64,000 nucleotides of DNA from JAIVGV01 sp032229975 (lineage in GTDB: Bacteria; Acidobacteriota; Blastocatellia; Pyrinomonadales; Pyrinomonadaceae): contig JAVXVG010000020.1 of the NCBI GenBank assembly GCA_032229975.1, forward strand, positions 1 through 64,000, in the 5' to 3' direction. The notes under the pieces are model-generated. The model was given only the letters and a program-made list of their open reading frames with translations, ran no database searches and was not told the origin of the DNA. Both the position numbers and the translations under genes were made by a program. The first letter of the stretch is position 1. Each line of letters begins with the position of its first letter. Shown piece by piece: positions 1 through 8,177 of the stretch.

Positions 1-51
1 AGCTATCTCGCGTCGCTCATCCTGCGACGACTCACGCGCCGCGACGGTTGA
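1..51 (+). CDS. possible C-terminal end of an upstream gene (partial)
   Basis: The first 17 codons of the window read open in frame 1 and end in TGA at 49-51, giving a short Arg/Leu-rich tail. It may be the 3' end of a gene that begins before the window. It is too short to recognise. The only supporting context is that a tRNA promoter follows directly, with its -35 element overlapping the stop codon. Confidence 0.25.
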   Translation, partial: SYLASLILRRLTRRDG

Positions 52-77
52 CGCTTTCGCCGCGCGCCATTTATCAT
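48..77 (+). promoter_or_regulatory. sigma70-like promoter of the tRNA-Leu gene
   Basis: TTGACG at 48-53 and TATCAT at 72-77 are separated by 18 bp. The expected transcription start is near 84, six bases before the mature 5' end of the tRNA. Confidence 0.55.
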
Positions 78-89
78 CACGACTCGCAC

Positions 90-173
90 GCCGGAGTGGC
101 GAAATTGGTATACGCACGAGACTCAAAATCTCGCGAGCGCAAGCTCATGTCGGTTCAAGTCCGACCTCCGGTA
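90..173 (+). tRNA. tRNA-Leu (anticodon CAA)
   Basis: The 84-nt sequence folds as a class II tRNA. The 7-bp acceptor stem is GCCGGAG with CTCCGGT (one G-U pair), followed by discriminator A at 173. The anticodon stem CGAGA/TCTCG (117-121, 129-133) encloses a 7-nt loop with CAA at 124-126. A long variable arm precedes the T arm, which carries GGTTCAAGTCC. The anticodon reads UUG leucine codons. The 3' CCA is not encoded. The long variable arm and the A after the anticodon fit tRNA-Leu. Confidence 0.95.
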
Positions 174-190
174 TTTCGTCAATTATTTCG

Positions 191-1030
191 TCACTTGCTT
201 TCGACGCCGCTCTTCCTTCGGACGTAGAGGCCGTCCCATCCCTGTACCCAAGTCTTGCCACCATCGGACGAGGTCTCAGATGTTTGCCGCATCTTGTCAG
301 GCCCGAGGTTGTAGAAGGTCATGTGAACCGGCGTCTGGCCCTGCGGCGAATAGATGAGGCCCTCGAAGCGCAACGCGCCGTCCTTGTATTCGCCGTCCAT
401 CATGTAGTTGCCGCCGTTGCTGTCCATGTATGACTGATGCCACTTCTTCGTCACGGGATTGTAGAAGTTAAAGCTCTGCGCGGTCTGGAACGGCGTCGCC
501 CAGTTCTCCTCGATGATGCAACCGTTCTGGAGCACTTTGGTGTTGCTCGTGCCGACCTTGCGATCCTGCACGTACACGTCCCACTCACCGATCCAGAAGT
601 CGAACTGCCGATAGCCCGCGTCGAACAGACAAGGCTTCTGCGCTTTCTCAACAGTGGTAGCAAGCTCCTTGAAGCGCGGCTCGGCTTTGAGAGAATCGAA
701 ATCAGAATCGGATGCGATGCCGATGCCGAAGAGCGGATTGATCGTGATCATGCGTTTGAGACTATCGAGCGCCTTCTCTTTGTCACCGGCCCTCGCATAG
801 CTGGCGGCGATGTTGTACATCGCGAGACGGGCCACACGCGTCCCCTTGCCCAGTTCTCTCGCCTTCTCGAACGCCGCTACTGCGTCCGTAAACTTGTCCA
901 TCGAATAGAGCGACATGGCGAGTCCGAACCACGCCTGAGCGTTCGTCGGCTCAGTCTTCGTGATCGCCTCGTAAGACTTCGCCGACTCCGTCCACTTCTT
1001 CTGTTGGAATAGCGCATCCGCCGACTGCAT
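191..1030 (-). CDS. TPR protein with C-terminal DUF1579-like domain, probably exported; 5' end frameshifted
   Basis: The 279-residue reading frame has about two to three tetratricopeptide repeats (residues 1-105; repeated A-x-x-W/Y-x-x-A patterns). A domain starting near residue 135 follows, with the phrase QFDFWIGEWDV typical of DUF1579/lipocalin-like barrels in exported Acidobacteria proteins. The ATG at 1030 has no ribosome binding site. A separate frame starting at ATG 1142, with GGAG at 1153-1156, encodes a clear signal peptide that should join this protein. Joining needs a one-base deletion or two-base insertion near the GC run at 1066-1072. The intact product would be a periplasmic or secreted protein of about 315 residues. 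The function is unknown; TPRs suggest protein binding. Confidence 0.75.
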   Translation of the reverse strand: MQSADALFQQKKWTESAKSYEAITKTEPTNAQAWFGLAMSLYSMDKFTDAVAAFEKARELGKGTRVARLAMYNIAASYARAGDKEKALDSLKRMITINPLFGIGIASDSDFDSLKAEPRFKELATTVEKAQKPCLFDAGYRQFDFWIGEWDVYVQDRKVGTSNTKVLQNGCIIEENWATPFQTAQSFNFYNPVTKKWHQSYMDSNGGNYMMDGEYKDGALRFEGLIYSPQGQTPVHMTFYNLGPDKMRQTSETSSDGGKTWVQGWDGLYVRRKSGVESK

Positions 1031-1142
1031 CGCGGGCGATGGCGTCGATGACTGTTGCGTTTGCTGCGCGCGATTGAGAAGACAGCACGCAGAGAGACGT
1101 GATGATGACGAGCAAGAGCCTTGAGACTGTTTTAACTAGCAT
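1031..1142 (-). other. out-of-frame signal peptide segment belonging to the TPR/DUF1579-like gene
   Basis: Read on the minus strand from ATG 1142, the first 26 codons encode a basic N-terminus (MLVKTVSR), a hydrophobic core (LLLVIITSLCVL) and a small-residue cleavage region ending SQSRA. The neighbouring frame continues Q-Q-T-Q-Q-S-S and then runs into the TPR protein. Ribosome binding site GGAG is at 1153-1156. The frames meet at the dinucleotide run 1066-1072, where a change of one or two bases restores a single gene. Confidence 0.6.
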
Positions 1143-1754
1143 CGTGCATGATCTCCTTCGAGTGCGTTCGGGTTATCCATCGCTTGATCGAAACCACTGA
1201 TTCCCGTCGTCGCGCCGATACTTTCACTTGCGCCTGATGTAGATGATGAATATTTATGATCACATGGTTGCTCTTGTGCCGTGCGCAGGCTAAACCTTTG
1301 CGCGCAGGCGCGCATATAATTGATCTTGATCTTGAACTTGGGCGGAGCAAAATTTTTCACGGTTCAGATGGGGAGATATATTTATGTGTAGGTTTTGCTT
1401 CACCGGCCAAGGTGATGCTATATTAATTTCTCCTGTAAGATGTCGGCGCGGTTATACGTTATCCTCAAGACGAATTCCAGCAGACCTTCAGTCCTTATTT
1501 AATAAGTGGAAGCGTTCTAGCTCGAGTAAGCGCGAACTGTAATACGAGTTGCGGTAGTAGATGTTGCCGTCCGCGTCAGAGTTCTTGTGTAAGTAAGTGC
1601 GAGATGTAATTGCGAGTTCTCGCCTGTCCCTATCTTCACCGTCCTTCATTTGAGCAATAGCGGTCTCATGATGACGCCCATTTCCCCCAACCAGAAGGTT
1701 ACCTCTCTGCGGGTTACACCTTCTCCACCAGCGGTCTCACACCTCGGAGGAAGC
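1143..1754. other. long non-coding spacer, AT-richer than its surroundings
   Basis: No convincing gene is seen in about 610 bases. Short frames in 1132-1360 lack ribosome binding sites and protein-like composition. The region lies between divergently transcribed genes for exported proteins, so promoters for both are expected here. The only structure noted is the direct repeat at 1527-1617. Confidence 0.5.
1527..1617 (+). repeat. pair of imperfect direct repeats upstream of the secreted-protein gene
   Basis: Copy one is at 1527-1550 and copy two at 1594-1617/1618. They share the pattern TAAG-n-GCGA-n-n-TGTAAT-n-CGAGTT with one indel and a few substitutions. Unit spacing is about 67 bp, roughly six helical turns. 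The position 140-230 bp before the start at 1755 would suit an operator pair. Function unknown. Confidence 0.4.
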
Positions 1755-4004
1755 ATGAAGAAAGTCTTCGCTTTGTTTATCGCCACCACCGTCTGCGTCG
1801 CAGCGTTCTCACCTGCGATCGTGCGCGGTAAAAAAACTTCACCAACCACCACCCAGTCACAGAGTGGCCCTGAGCCGGTGCAGTCAGGGCCGGAAGTGCA
1901 GATCGGCGAGCACGCCGTGTCCGACCAAGTGCGGCACATGCCGAAGGGTAAGGACAAAGGCAAACACCTCTCGCCTGACAAGGACTACCACAACGCCTTC
2001 AACCCGGACGGCCGCACCAGACTCGGTTTCCTGATCGATCCAGTGGTGCAGACTTCCGTCCCGGAAAATAATTACGCGCCGCCTTTGATGTCGGCCCCGC
2101 AGACGGACGGCGCGTTGCCAGCCGCCACCACGCAGTTGATCGGCAATCCCGGCTTCGAGAATGGCTCAGCCAGTCCTGCGCCGTGGGTTCCCACATCCGG
2201 CGTGATCGATAGCTCGACGGGCGAAGCCGCGCACTCCGGCTCGTGGAAAGCATGGATGGACGGCTATGGCACGGCGCACACAGACACGCTTTCGCAGCAG
2301 GTGACGATCCCCGCAGGCGCGACCGCGACGCTCTCATTCTGGCTGCACATCGACACGGCGGAGACCGGCACGACCGCCTTCGACAAACTTCAGGTGCAGA
2401 TACGCAACACCGCTAACACGGTGCTCAGCACGCTTGCCACCTACTCGAACGTCAACGCCGCCACCGGCTACCATCAAGTCTCTTTCGACGTCTCATCTTT
2501 TCAAGGACAGACCGTCAAGGTTTTCTTAACGGCCACTGAAGACTCTTCACTGCAAACCTCGTTCGTAGTGGACGACTTCACGTTGAACGCTACGACGGGC
2601 ACGCCGACACCAACACCGACGCCGACGCCTACAGCGACACCGACGCCGACGCCGACGCCAACGCCCGGCCCAACTCCCACACCGACGCCTGTGCCTTCCG
2701 CGCTGCTCAACTTCGATGGTCTCGGTAACGGCGGCGGCTACACACCGAACGCCGCGCCGCCCGACACGAACGGAGCCATCGGCGCGACGCAGTACGTCCA
2801 ATGGGTCAACGAGGCGTTCGCCGTTTACGATAAGACCACCGGCGCGCGCGTCGCTGGCCCGACCAACGGCAACCAGTTGTTCACGGCGCTCGGCTCGACG
2901 CACCCGTGCGCGGTCAACAACGACGGCGATCCGGTCGTCCAGTATGACAAGGCGAACAATCGCTGGGTGCTGACGCAGTTCGCCGTCACTAACGGGGCCA
3001 CCAACGGGTTCTACGAGTGCATCGCCGTCTCGAAGACCTCCGATGCGACGGGCGCATACAACCTCTACGCTTACCGCGAGCCGAACTTCAACGACTATCC
3101 GAAGTTCGGCGTGTGGGCCGACGGCTACTACGCGACCTACAATATGTTCGCGGGCAACACCTTCACGGGCGCGCGCCTGTGCGCCTACGACCGCGCCAAG
3201 ATGCTCACCGGCGCTGCCGCCGCAGAGCAGTGCTTCCAACTCAGCTCCAGCTTCGGCGGCGTGCTGCCCGCAGACCTCGACGGCAACATCGCGCCGCCCG
3301 CAGGCTCGCCCGAATACTTCATCAACTTCGGATCGAACTCGCTCAACGTCTGGAAGGTGCACGTTGACTTCGTCAACTCGGCGAACTCCACATTGACGGG
3401 CCCCACCACTCTTGCGGTCGCAGCATTCAGCGAAGCGTGCGCTGGCGGGACGTGCATCCCGCAATCGGGCACGACGCAGAAACTCGACTCGCTCGCCGAC
3501 CGTCTGATGTATCGTCTCGCTTATCGTCACTTCGCCGACGGGCATGAGGCGATGGTCGTCAACCACTCGGTCAATCCGGGCACGGGCCCCCTTTCGGGAG
3601 TCAGGTGGTACGAGTTGCGCATCTCCGGCGGCGTGCCGAGCGTCTTCCAGCAAGGCACTTACGCCATCGACTCGAACAGTCGCTGGATGGGATCGATTGC
3701 GATGGACAAGGTCGGCGACATCGGTCTCGGTTACAGCGTCTCCGGCACGGGCCTTCAGCCGTCGATCCGCTTCACGAGTCGCGCCCCGGGCGACGCGGCG
3801 GGCACACTCAGGGCCGAGTCGAGCATCATCGCGGGCACGGGCTCGCAGACTGCGACGCTCAGTCGTTGGGGCGATTACAGCGCGCTGACGGTCGATCCGG
3901 TTGACGACTGTACTTTCTGGTACACGACCGAATACCTGAAGACCAGCGGCACGTTCAACTGGAGCACGCGCATCGCGTCCTTCAAACTCTCGACCTGCCA
4001 GTAA
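1755..4004 (+). CDS. large secreted protein: jelly-roll-like domain, TPTP linker, propeller-like domain
   Basis: The protein has 749 residues. The start was set at ATG 1755 because GGAGG lies at 1746-1750 and a signal peptide (MKKVFALFIATTVCVAAFSP) follows; the open frame upstream lacks both. After the signal peptide, residues about 105-280 form a beta-rich domain beginning NPGFENG, like carbohydrate-binding/jelly-roll modules (distant ends dedicated to VDDFTL). A Thr-Pro repeat linker (about 285-312) leads to a C-terminal domain with APPDTNGAIG, GDPVVQYD and WGDYSALTVDP phrases. That domain recurs in secreted Acidobacteria proteins and resembles a beta-propeller. Extracellular or surface location is likely; no catalytic motif was found. 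The gene stands alone and ends at a strong hairpin. Confidence 0.85.
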   Translation: MKKVFALFIATTVCVAAFSPAIVRGKKTSPTTTQSQSGPEPVQSGPEVQIGEHAVSDQVRHMPKGKDKGKHLSPDKDYHNAFNPDGRTRLGFLIDPVVQTSVPENNYAPPLMSAPQTDGALPAATTQLIGNPGFENGSASPAPWVPTSGVIDSSTGEAAHSGSWKAWMDGYGTAHTDTLSQQVTIPAGATATLSFWLHIDTAETGTTAFDKLQVQIRNTANTVLSTLATYSNVNAATGYHQVSFDVSSFQGQTVKVFLTATEDSSLQTSFVVDDFTLNATTGTPTPTPTPTPTATPTPTPTPTPGPTPTPTPVPSALLNFDGLGNGGGYTPNAAPPDTNGAIGATQYVQWVNEAFAVYDKTTGARVAGPTNGNQLFTALGSTHPCAVNNDGDPVVQYDKANNRWVLTQFAVTNGATNGFYECIAVSKTSDATGAYNLYAYREPNFNDYPKFGVWADGYYATYNMFAGNTFTGARLCAYDRAKMLTGAAAAEQCFQLSSSFGGVLPADLDGNIAPPAGSPEYFINFGSNSLNVWKVHVDFVNSANSTLTGPTTLAVAAFSEACAGGTCIPQSGTTQKLDSLADRLMYRLAYRHFADGHEAMVVNHSVNPGTGPLSGVRWYELRISGGVPSVFQQGTYAIDSNSRWMGSIAMDKVGDIGLGYSVSGTGLQPSIRFTSRAPGDAAGTLRAESSIIAGTGSQTATLSRWGDYSALTVDPVDDCTFWYTTEYLKTSGTFNWSTRIASFKLSTCQ
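2601..2695 (+). repeat. coding tandem repeat encoding the Thr-Pro linker
   Basis: A degenerate 6-bp tandem repeat (consensus CCGACG/ACACCG) encodes about 15 Thr-Pro dipeptides, interrupted by one Ala and one Gly-Pro step. Such arrays are prone to length change by slippage, so the linker length may vary between strains. Confidence 0.85.
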
Positions 4005-4030
4005 GCCGCAAAGCTCGGGCAGGGGTGTTA

Positions 4031-4073
4031 ATGAAGAGAGCCGCACGGGCCCATACCGTGCGGCTCTCTTCAT
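4031..4073. terminator. bidirectional terminator hairpin between convergent genes
   Basis: Perfect 18-bp inverted repeat, 4031-4048 with 4056-4073, with a 7-nt loop. It lies 27 bases after the stop of the plus-strand secreted-protein gene and 67 bases after the stop of the minus-strand gene at 4141. No long T run follows on either strand. Confidence 0.75.
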
Positions 4074-4140
4074 TTCTAACAAAGTCTCGTTTCAGCCTAG
4101 CCGATCTCGCAATCATTCACGCGATAGGCGACGGCGTAAG

Positions 4141-4608
4141 TCACCTGCATTTCATCAGGCGCGGCTGTTGACCGTAAACCAGTGTGAACGTCCCGACCAC
4201 TTCTTTCGTGTCGCTCTCGGTGACGGTGAGCGACATCGTGTCGCCTTTTATTTGACCAGCGTACTGCGCCGGATGACTGTCGGCGGTTTCATCCTTGCGG
4301 ACGGGGCCACCGTGTTCTCTAACGTGTGTGCCACGAAGATCGAAGTGGCCGCGCTCGTCTGCGACGATCTTCTGATCGATAGTCCCGTGGGCGCAATCAT
4401 ATTCGACACGTGCGCCCTGTGCGTTAACGTCGAGGCTGATGTGCTCGCCGCCCCACGTGCCTGTTCGCGCGCCTTCCATTGTTCTATTCACCTTTGATGA
4501 CTGGCCGGAGGTGGCCTTCTTTTGCTCACTGCAATCTCTCGTCAGAAAAGTTAACATTAGCGGCGACGCGAGGACAATCGCCATGACTTTGGGTAGTTGG
4601 CTGAACAT
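4141..4608 (-). CDS. small exported protein of unknown function
   Basis: A 155-residue protein. The N-terminus (MFSQLPKVMAIVLASPLMLTFL) is a signal peptide or signal anchor. The rest is a compact beta-rich domain of alternating hydrophobic strands (HISLDVNAQGARVEYDCAHG, GHFDLRGTHVREHGGP, TMSLTVTESDT, VGTFTLVYG). A Cys pair (in EYDCAHG and the C-terminal MKCR) could form a disulfide. I recognise no family by name; similar short periplasmic barrels are frequent in Acidobacteriota. The gene is monocistronic and convergent with the secreted-protein gene. Confidence 0.7.
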   Translation of the reverse strand: MFSQLPKVMAIVLASPLMLTFLTRDCSEQKKATSGQSSKVNRTMEGARTGTWGGEHISLDVNAQGARVEYDCAHGTIDQKIVADERGHFDLRGTHVREHGGPVRKDETADSHPAQYAGQIKGDTMSLTVTESDTKEVVGTFTLVYGQQPRLMKCR

Positions 4609-4768
4609 ACCTGCTGTTTTAACCTAACCGCCTGCGGTTTGACAATGACGAGAAATACATTTATCTATCGATGCTCGCAAGGCAAAGCCATCGACGCATC
4701 TCTTTGAGTTCTGTTCCTACATCCGTCGGCAATCTCTCCCGCTTCTAAATTTTCGTGTGAGGAGCGTT

Positions 4769-5269
4769 ATGAAACTTGAACGCATGGCGGCGGCTGCCGC
4801 TTCGTTGATCGTTGTCGTTATGATCTCGTGCGTCGTCGCCTCGACGCGAGTCGCGGCGCGCGTGGTACTGATCTCGACTCAGGAGTCACAGTCGCAACAG
4901 TCGCAGCAAGAGGTTGCGTCGAAGACTGTGAAGTTCGGGACGTTGGAGAAGACGGACGCGATCTACAAGGGCGCGCTCGACGCGCACGATCTCGAAGGGG
5001 CCTCGAAGCTCGTCGGCAAGGATGGGGCCTTTCGCGGGACGATGAGCAAGGCGTTCGCGCAGCGCGACGGGAGTCTCATCATCCTCGACTTTGATCCGAA
5101 CTTCCGCACCGCGCTGACCGCCGTGCTGCATAGCGCGGACTACGCGAAGTTTCCAGACGTGAGCGATCTCGAAGGCAAGGAGATCGTCGTCACTGGCAAG
5201 TTCACCGACTTTCACGGCAAGGCGCAGATCGTATTGAGCGATCCGGCCCAGATCAAGCTCGTGAAATAA
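4769..5269 (+). CDS. exported OB-fold-like protein of unknown function
   Basis: A 166-residue protein. The start at ATG 4769 is preceded by GAGGAG at 4759-4764; a GTG two codons into that site is not used. Residues 1-30 form a signal peptide or anchor (basic start, then alanine-rich and valine-rich core). After a Q/S-rich spacer, residues about 50-166 contain strands and the phrase EGKEIVVTGKFTDF followed by AQIVLSDPAQIKLV. That resembles the last strands of OB-fold domains in exported bacterial proteins. No catalytic residues are evident. Monocistronic; function unknown. Confidence 0.7.
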   Translation: MKLERMAAAAASLIVVVMISCVVASTRVAARVVLISTQESQSQQSQQEVASKTVKFGTLEKTDAIYKGALDAHDLEGASKLVGKDGAFRGTMSKAFAQRDGSLIILDFDPNFRTALTAVLHSADYAKFPDVSDLEGKEIVVTGKFTDFHGKAQIVLSDPAQIKLVK

Positions 5270-5543
5270 TCTCGCCCCTCCGTTGCAGCTCGGCGGAGGC
5301 CAAGACGACAATTCCTCAGTCTCACTTGAAGTCAATATAAGAACGGCTGGTCTCTCAAGCGTTTGTGCTATGATATTCGACGGGTCGCGAGCCGGTTTCC
5401 GGCGACCTCTTCCCTGTAGTTTTCGCGCCCTCACTTTCGCGTCATGCTGGCATGCCGGTAGCTAATACGTTTAGAGACTTGTCGTGTCTCGTCTCTCTCT
5501 CGCCCCGTCACTCACAGCAACAAATCTATCATCCACATTTGAG
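5270..5543. other. intergenic spacer before the GGDEF-EAL gene
   Basis: No gene, RNA or convincing hairpin is seen. A promoter for the downstream c-di-GMP gene is expected here but no element stands out. Confidence 0.4.
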
Positions 5544-8084
5544 ATGAAGCGCGCCACGTTGAACAGGCAGAGCCTCCACAAGTCGTTGCTGCGACTCATA
5601 CCCGTGCTCGGCGCGGCGATATGTGCCTACTGCGTCTTTCGCCTCCCCACCGCGCAGATCGACACGCGCTTCCTCGTGCTCGCCGCCGTCACGCTCTGTT
5701 TCGGCTCGCGGCTCGGCATCGAGTTCTCAAGCCATAAAATTCAGATCACCGTCTCCGACAGCTTCATCTTTCTGACGCTGCTGCTCTACGGGACGGAGGC
5801 CGCCGTGTTGCTCGCCGCCGCCGAAGCGTTCTGCTCCTCCTTTCGCTTCTCGAAGCTCTGGCTGACGCGCCTCTTCAACGCCGGCCTGCTCGCCATCTCC
5901 ACCTTCGTCACAGCCAGCGTCACGAGCTATTTCTTCGGGCCCCCCGTCAGGCTGGCCCACGGAGAGTTCTCCGGCAACTTCGTCACGGCCATCTGCGTCA
6001 TCGGGTGCGTGCAGTTCATCGTCAACTCCGGCATCCCGGCGTTGCGACAGGCCATCAAGCTCGACCTGCCCTTCGTGCAGACTTGGAAGACCAACTACCT
6101 CTGGACTTCAATCACCTACTTCGCGGGCGCGTCCGCCGCAGGCATCACCGCCAAGCTGATCGACGGCAACGGCTTCTACGCTTTCATGGCGTTGATTCCG
6201 ATCATCTCGATCATCTATTTCACCTACCAGTCGTATCGCAAGCAACTGCATGCCACGCTCGCGCAGGCCGAGCAAGCCGAACGGCACGCCCAAGAGCAGA
6301 GCATCATCAGTCAGGCTCTGCGTGAGAGCGAAGAGCACTTCCGCAGCGCGTTCGACTACGCCGCCGTCGGGATGGCTCTGGTCGCGACGGACGGCCACTA
6401 TCTAAGCGTCAATCATTCGCTCTGCAAGCTGATCGGTTATAGCGAAGAAGAGTTGCTGCAAACTAACTTCCAATCGATCACGCATCAGGACGATCTCGGC
6501 GCAGACCTCACCGATCTGTACCAGATGCTGGCAGGCAAAGTGGTGACGAGCACGCGCGAGAAACGCTACGTGCACAAGGACGGCCACATGGTGTGGGCGG
6601 CGGTCAGCGCGTCGAGCGTCGCCGACGCGCAGGGCAGACCGGCCCACTTCATCGTTCAGGCGCAGGACATCACGGAACGCAAGCAAGCCGAAGCACAGTT
6701 GCACCACGCGGCTTTCTACGACGGGCTCACGGGCCTGCCCAATCGCGCGCTCTTCTCCGATCATCTCGAACTCGCCGTCAGTCGCACGGCGCAACACAAG
6801 GATCATCTCTTCGCCGTCCTCTTCCTAGACATCGACCGCTTCAAGAATATCAACGACAGTCTGGGTCATGCGGTCGGTGATCAACTGCTCAAAGCTGTCG
6901 CGGGCCGGTTGGTCGGCTGCGTGCGGCCGGAGGACACCGTCTCTCGCTTCGGCGGCGACGAGTTCGCCATCCTCTTGAACGGCATCAAGCACTCCACCGA
7001 GGCGTTCTCCGTGACGGAGCGCATCCTGCGCGAAGTCGAAACGCCTTTCCGTCTGAGCGGCTATGACGTGTTCACGAGCACGAGCGTCGGCATCGCGCTC
7101 TCGACAACGGGCGACGCGAGCACGGAAGAGATTTTGCGCGACGCAGACACGGCGATGTATCGCGCGAAGGAGCAGGGCAAGGGGCGTTATGAAGTCTTCG
7201 ACAAGCTGATGCACGCGCGGGCCATCTCGCGTCTGCAACTAGAGACTGATCTGCGCCGCGCGCTCGAACGCGATGAGTTCGAGTTGCACTATCAACCGAT
7301 CCTCAATCTCGCCGACGGTGTCATCTACGGCTTCGAGGCGCTGGTGCGTTGGCGACACCCGGAGCGCGGGCTCGTCTCACCCGCCGACTTCATCCCCGTC
7401 GCGGAGGACACAGAGTTGATCATCCCCTTAGGCGGATGGGTCTTGCGCGAGGCTTGCAGGCAGGCCCGCGCGTGGCAGTTGGCATATCCTTCGCGCGAGT
7501 TGCTGACGATGAGCGTCAATCTCTCAGGCAAGCAGTTCAAGCAGCCCGATCTCGTCAGCCAGATCAAGCAGACGCTCTACCAGACCGGCCTCGATGCGCG
7601 ACTCCTGCGACTTGAAATTACCGAGAGCATGGTCATGGAAGACGCCGAAGCCGCGACGGCGATGCTGCGACAGTTGAGATCGCTGAATGTTCAGTTGAGC
7701 ATCGACGACTTCGGCACGGGCTACTCTTCTCTGAGTTACCTGCACCGCTTTCCCGTCAACGCGTTGAAGATCGACAAGTCGTTCGTCGGCAGGATGTCGA
7801 TAGACGAGGAGAGTCTGGGGATCGTCGAGACCGTCATCGCGCTCGCCGCGAAGCTGAAGATGGACGTGGTCGCTGAAGGGATCGAGACGAGAGATCAATA
7901 CGACAAGCTCAAGGCATTCCAGTGCAAGTACGGTCAGGGTTTCCTCTTCTCCAAGCCGCTGCCGGCCAGCGACGCCGCGAACTTACTCGATGAGGAATGC
8001 GCGCGACCACCGGCCCTTGCGCTCACCGAACACACGCCGCCACGCGAAGAGATCGATCTGTTGAACGAACCTTACTCGATGTAG
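5544..8084 (+). CDS. membrane PAS-GGDEF-EAL protein (c-di-GMP cyclase/phosphodiesterase)
   Basis: The protein has 846 residues from ATG 5544; a GTG at 5484 would add 20 residues, and neither has a clear ribosome binding site. Residues about 15-230 form several transmembrane helices, a sensor-type membrane region. A short coiled coil leads to a PAS domain (about 265-382, ending in the usual DITERK). The GGDEF domain (about 390-550) keeps the intact RFGGDEF signature and an RxxD inhibitory site (RPED) five residues before it. The EAL domain (about 570-815) keeps EALVRW, DDFGTGYSS and KIDKSF. Both catalytic motifs are intact, so it could make and break cyclic di-GMP. It probably signals through the PAS or membrane part. 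The gene is not in an operon and ends at a word-repeat hairpin. Confidence 0.95.
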   Translation: MKRATLNRQSLHKSLLRLIPVLGAAICAYCVFRLPTAQIDTRFLVLAAVTLCFGSRLGIEFSSHKIQITVSDSFIFLTLLLYGTEAAVLLAAAEAFCSSFRFSKLWLTRLFNAGLLAISTFVTASVTSYFFGPPVRLAHGEFSGNFVTAICVIGCVQFIVNSGIPALRQAIKLDLPFVQTWKTNYLWTSITYFAGASAAGITAKLIDGNGFYAFMALIPIISIIYFTYQSYRKQLHATLAQAEQAERHAQEQSIISQALRESEEHFRSAFDYAAVGMALVATDGHYLSVNHSLCKLIGYSEEELLQTNFQSITHQDDLGADLTDLYQMLAGKVVTSTREKRYVHKDGHMVWAAVSASSVADAQGRPAHFIVQAQDITERKQAEAQLHHAAFYDGLTGLPNRALFSDHLELAVSRTAQHKDHLFAVLFLDIDRFKNINDSLGHAVGDQLLKAVAGRLVGCVRPEDTVSRFGGDEFAILLNGIKHSTEAFSVTERILREVETPFRLSGYDVFTSTSVGIALSTTGDASTEEILRDADTAMYRAKEQGKGRYEVFDKLMHARAISRLQLETDLRRALERDEFELHYQPILNLADGVIYGFEALVRWRHPERGLVSPADFIPVAEDTELIIPLGGWVLREACRQARAWQLAYPSRELLTMSVNLSGKQFKQPDLVSQIKQTLYQTGLDARLLRLEITESMVMEDAEAATAMLRQLRSLNVQLSIDDFGTGYSSLSYLHRFPVNALKIDKSFVGRMSIDEESLGIVETVIALAAKLKMDVVAEGIETRDQYDKLKAFQCKYGQGFLFSKPLPASDAANLLDEECARPPALALTEHTPPREEIDLLNEPYSM

Positions 8085-8093
8085 AACGGAGGC

Positions 8094-8177
8094 AAACGAT
8101 GAAGTATGAATGTGGAACGATGAAGTGTAAGACACGTTGTCTTCCGTTCATCCTTCATCGTTCCGACTTCATCGTTT
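8094..8177. repeat. 7-nt word hairpin between convergent genes
   Basis: Nested inverted repeat. The outer 12-bp stem is 8094-8105 with 8166-8177, and the inner 12-bp stem is 8114-8125 with 8153-8164; both are perfect. The left arm consists of degenerate heptads such as ATGAAGT and GGAACG-A. The right arm abuts the stop codon of the MBL-fold gene at 8178. Same word family as the elements at 21131, 24731 and 49909. Probably transcribed from both sides and may act as a terminator. Confidence 0.75.

Noticed and set aside
1299..1320. A plus-strand TATAAT at about 1315 as promoter of the secreted-protein gene
   Set aside because: No good -35 at the right spacing and the distance to the start at 1755 is over 430 bases.
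1132..1360. Two overlapping short frames in the spacer upstream of the TPR gene
   Set aside because: No ribosome binding site and no protein-like pattern; only the signal peptide frame starting at 1142 is supported.
2601..2695. Possible CRISPR or mini-satellite array
   Set aside because: The repeat is a 6-bp coding array for a Thr-Pro linker and has no spacers.
2547..4082. A 511-codon open frame on the minus strand opposite the secreted-protein gene
   Set aside because: It is Arg/Ala/Val-rich shadow coding of a high-GC gene, has no ribosome binding site, and the plus strand encodes a clear signal peptide and domains.
5484..5543. GTG 5484 as start of the GGDEF-EAL gene
   Set aside because: It adds 20 polar residues before the membrane region and has no ribosome binding site; ATG 5544 was preferred, though the evidence is weak either way.
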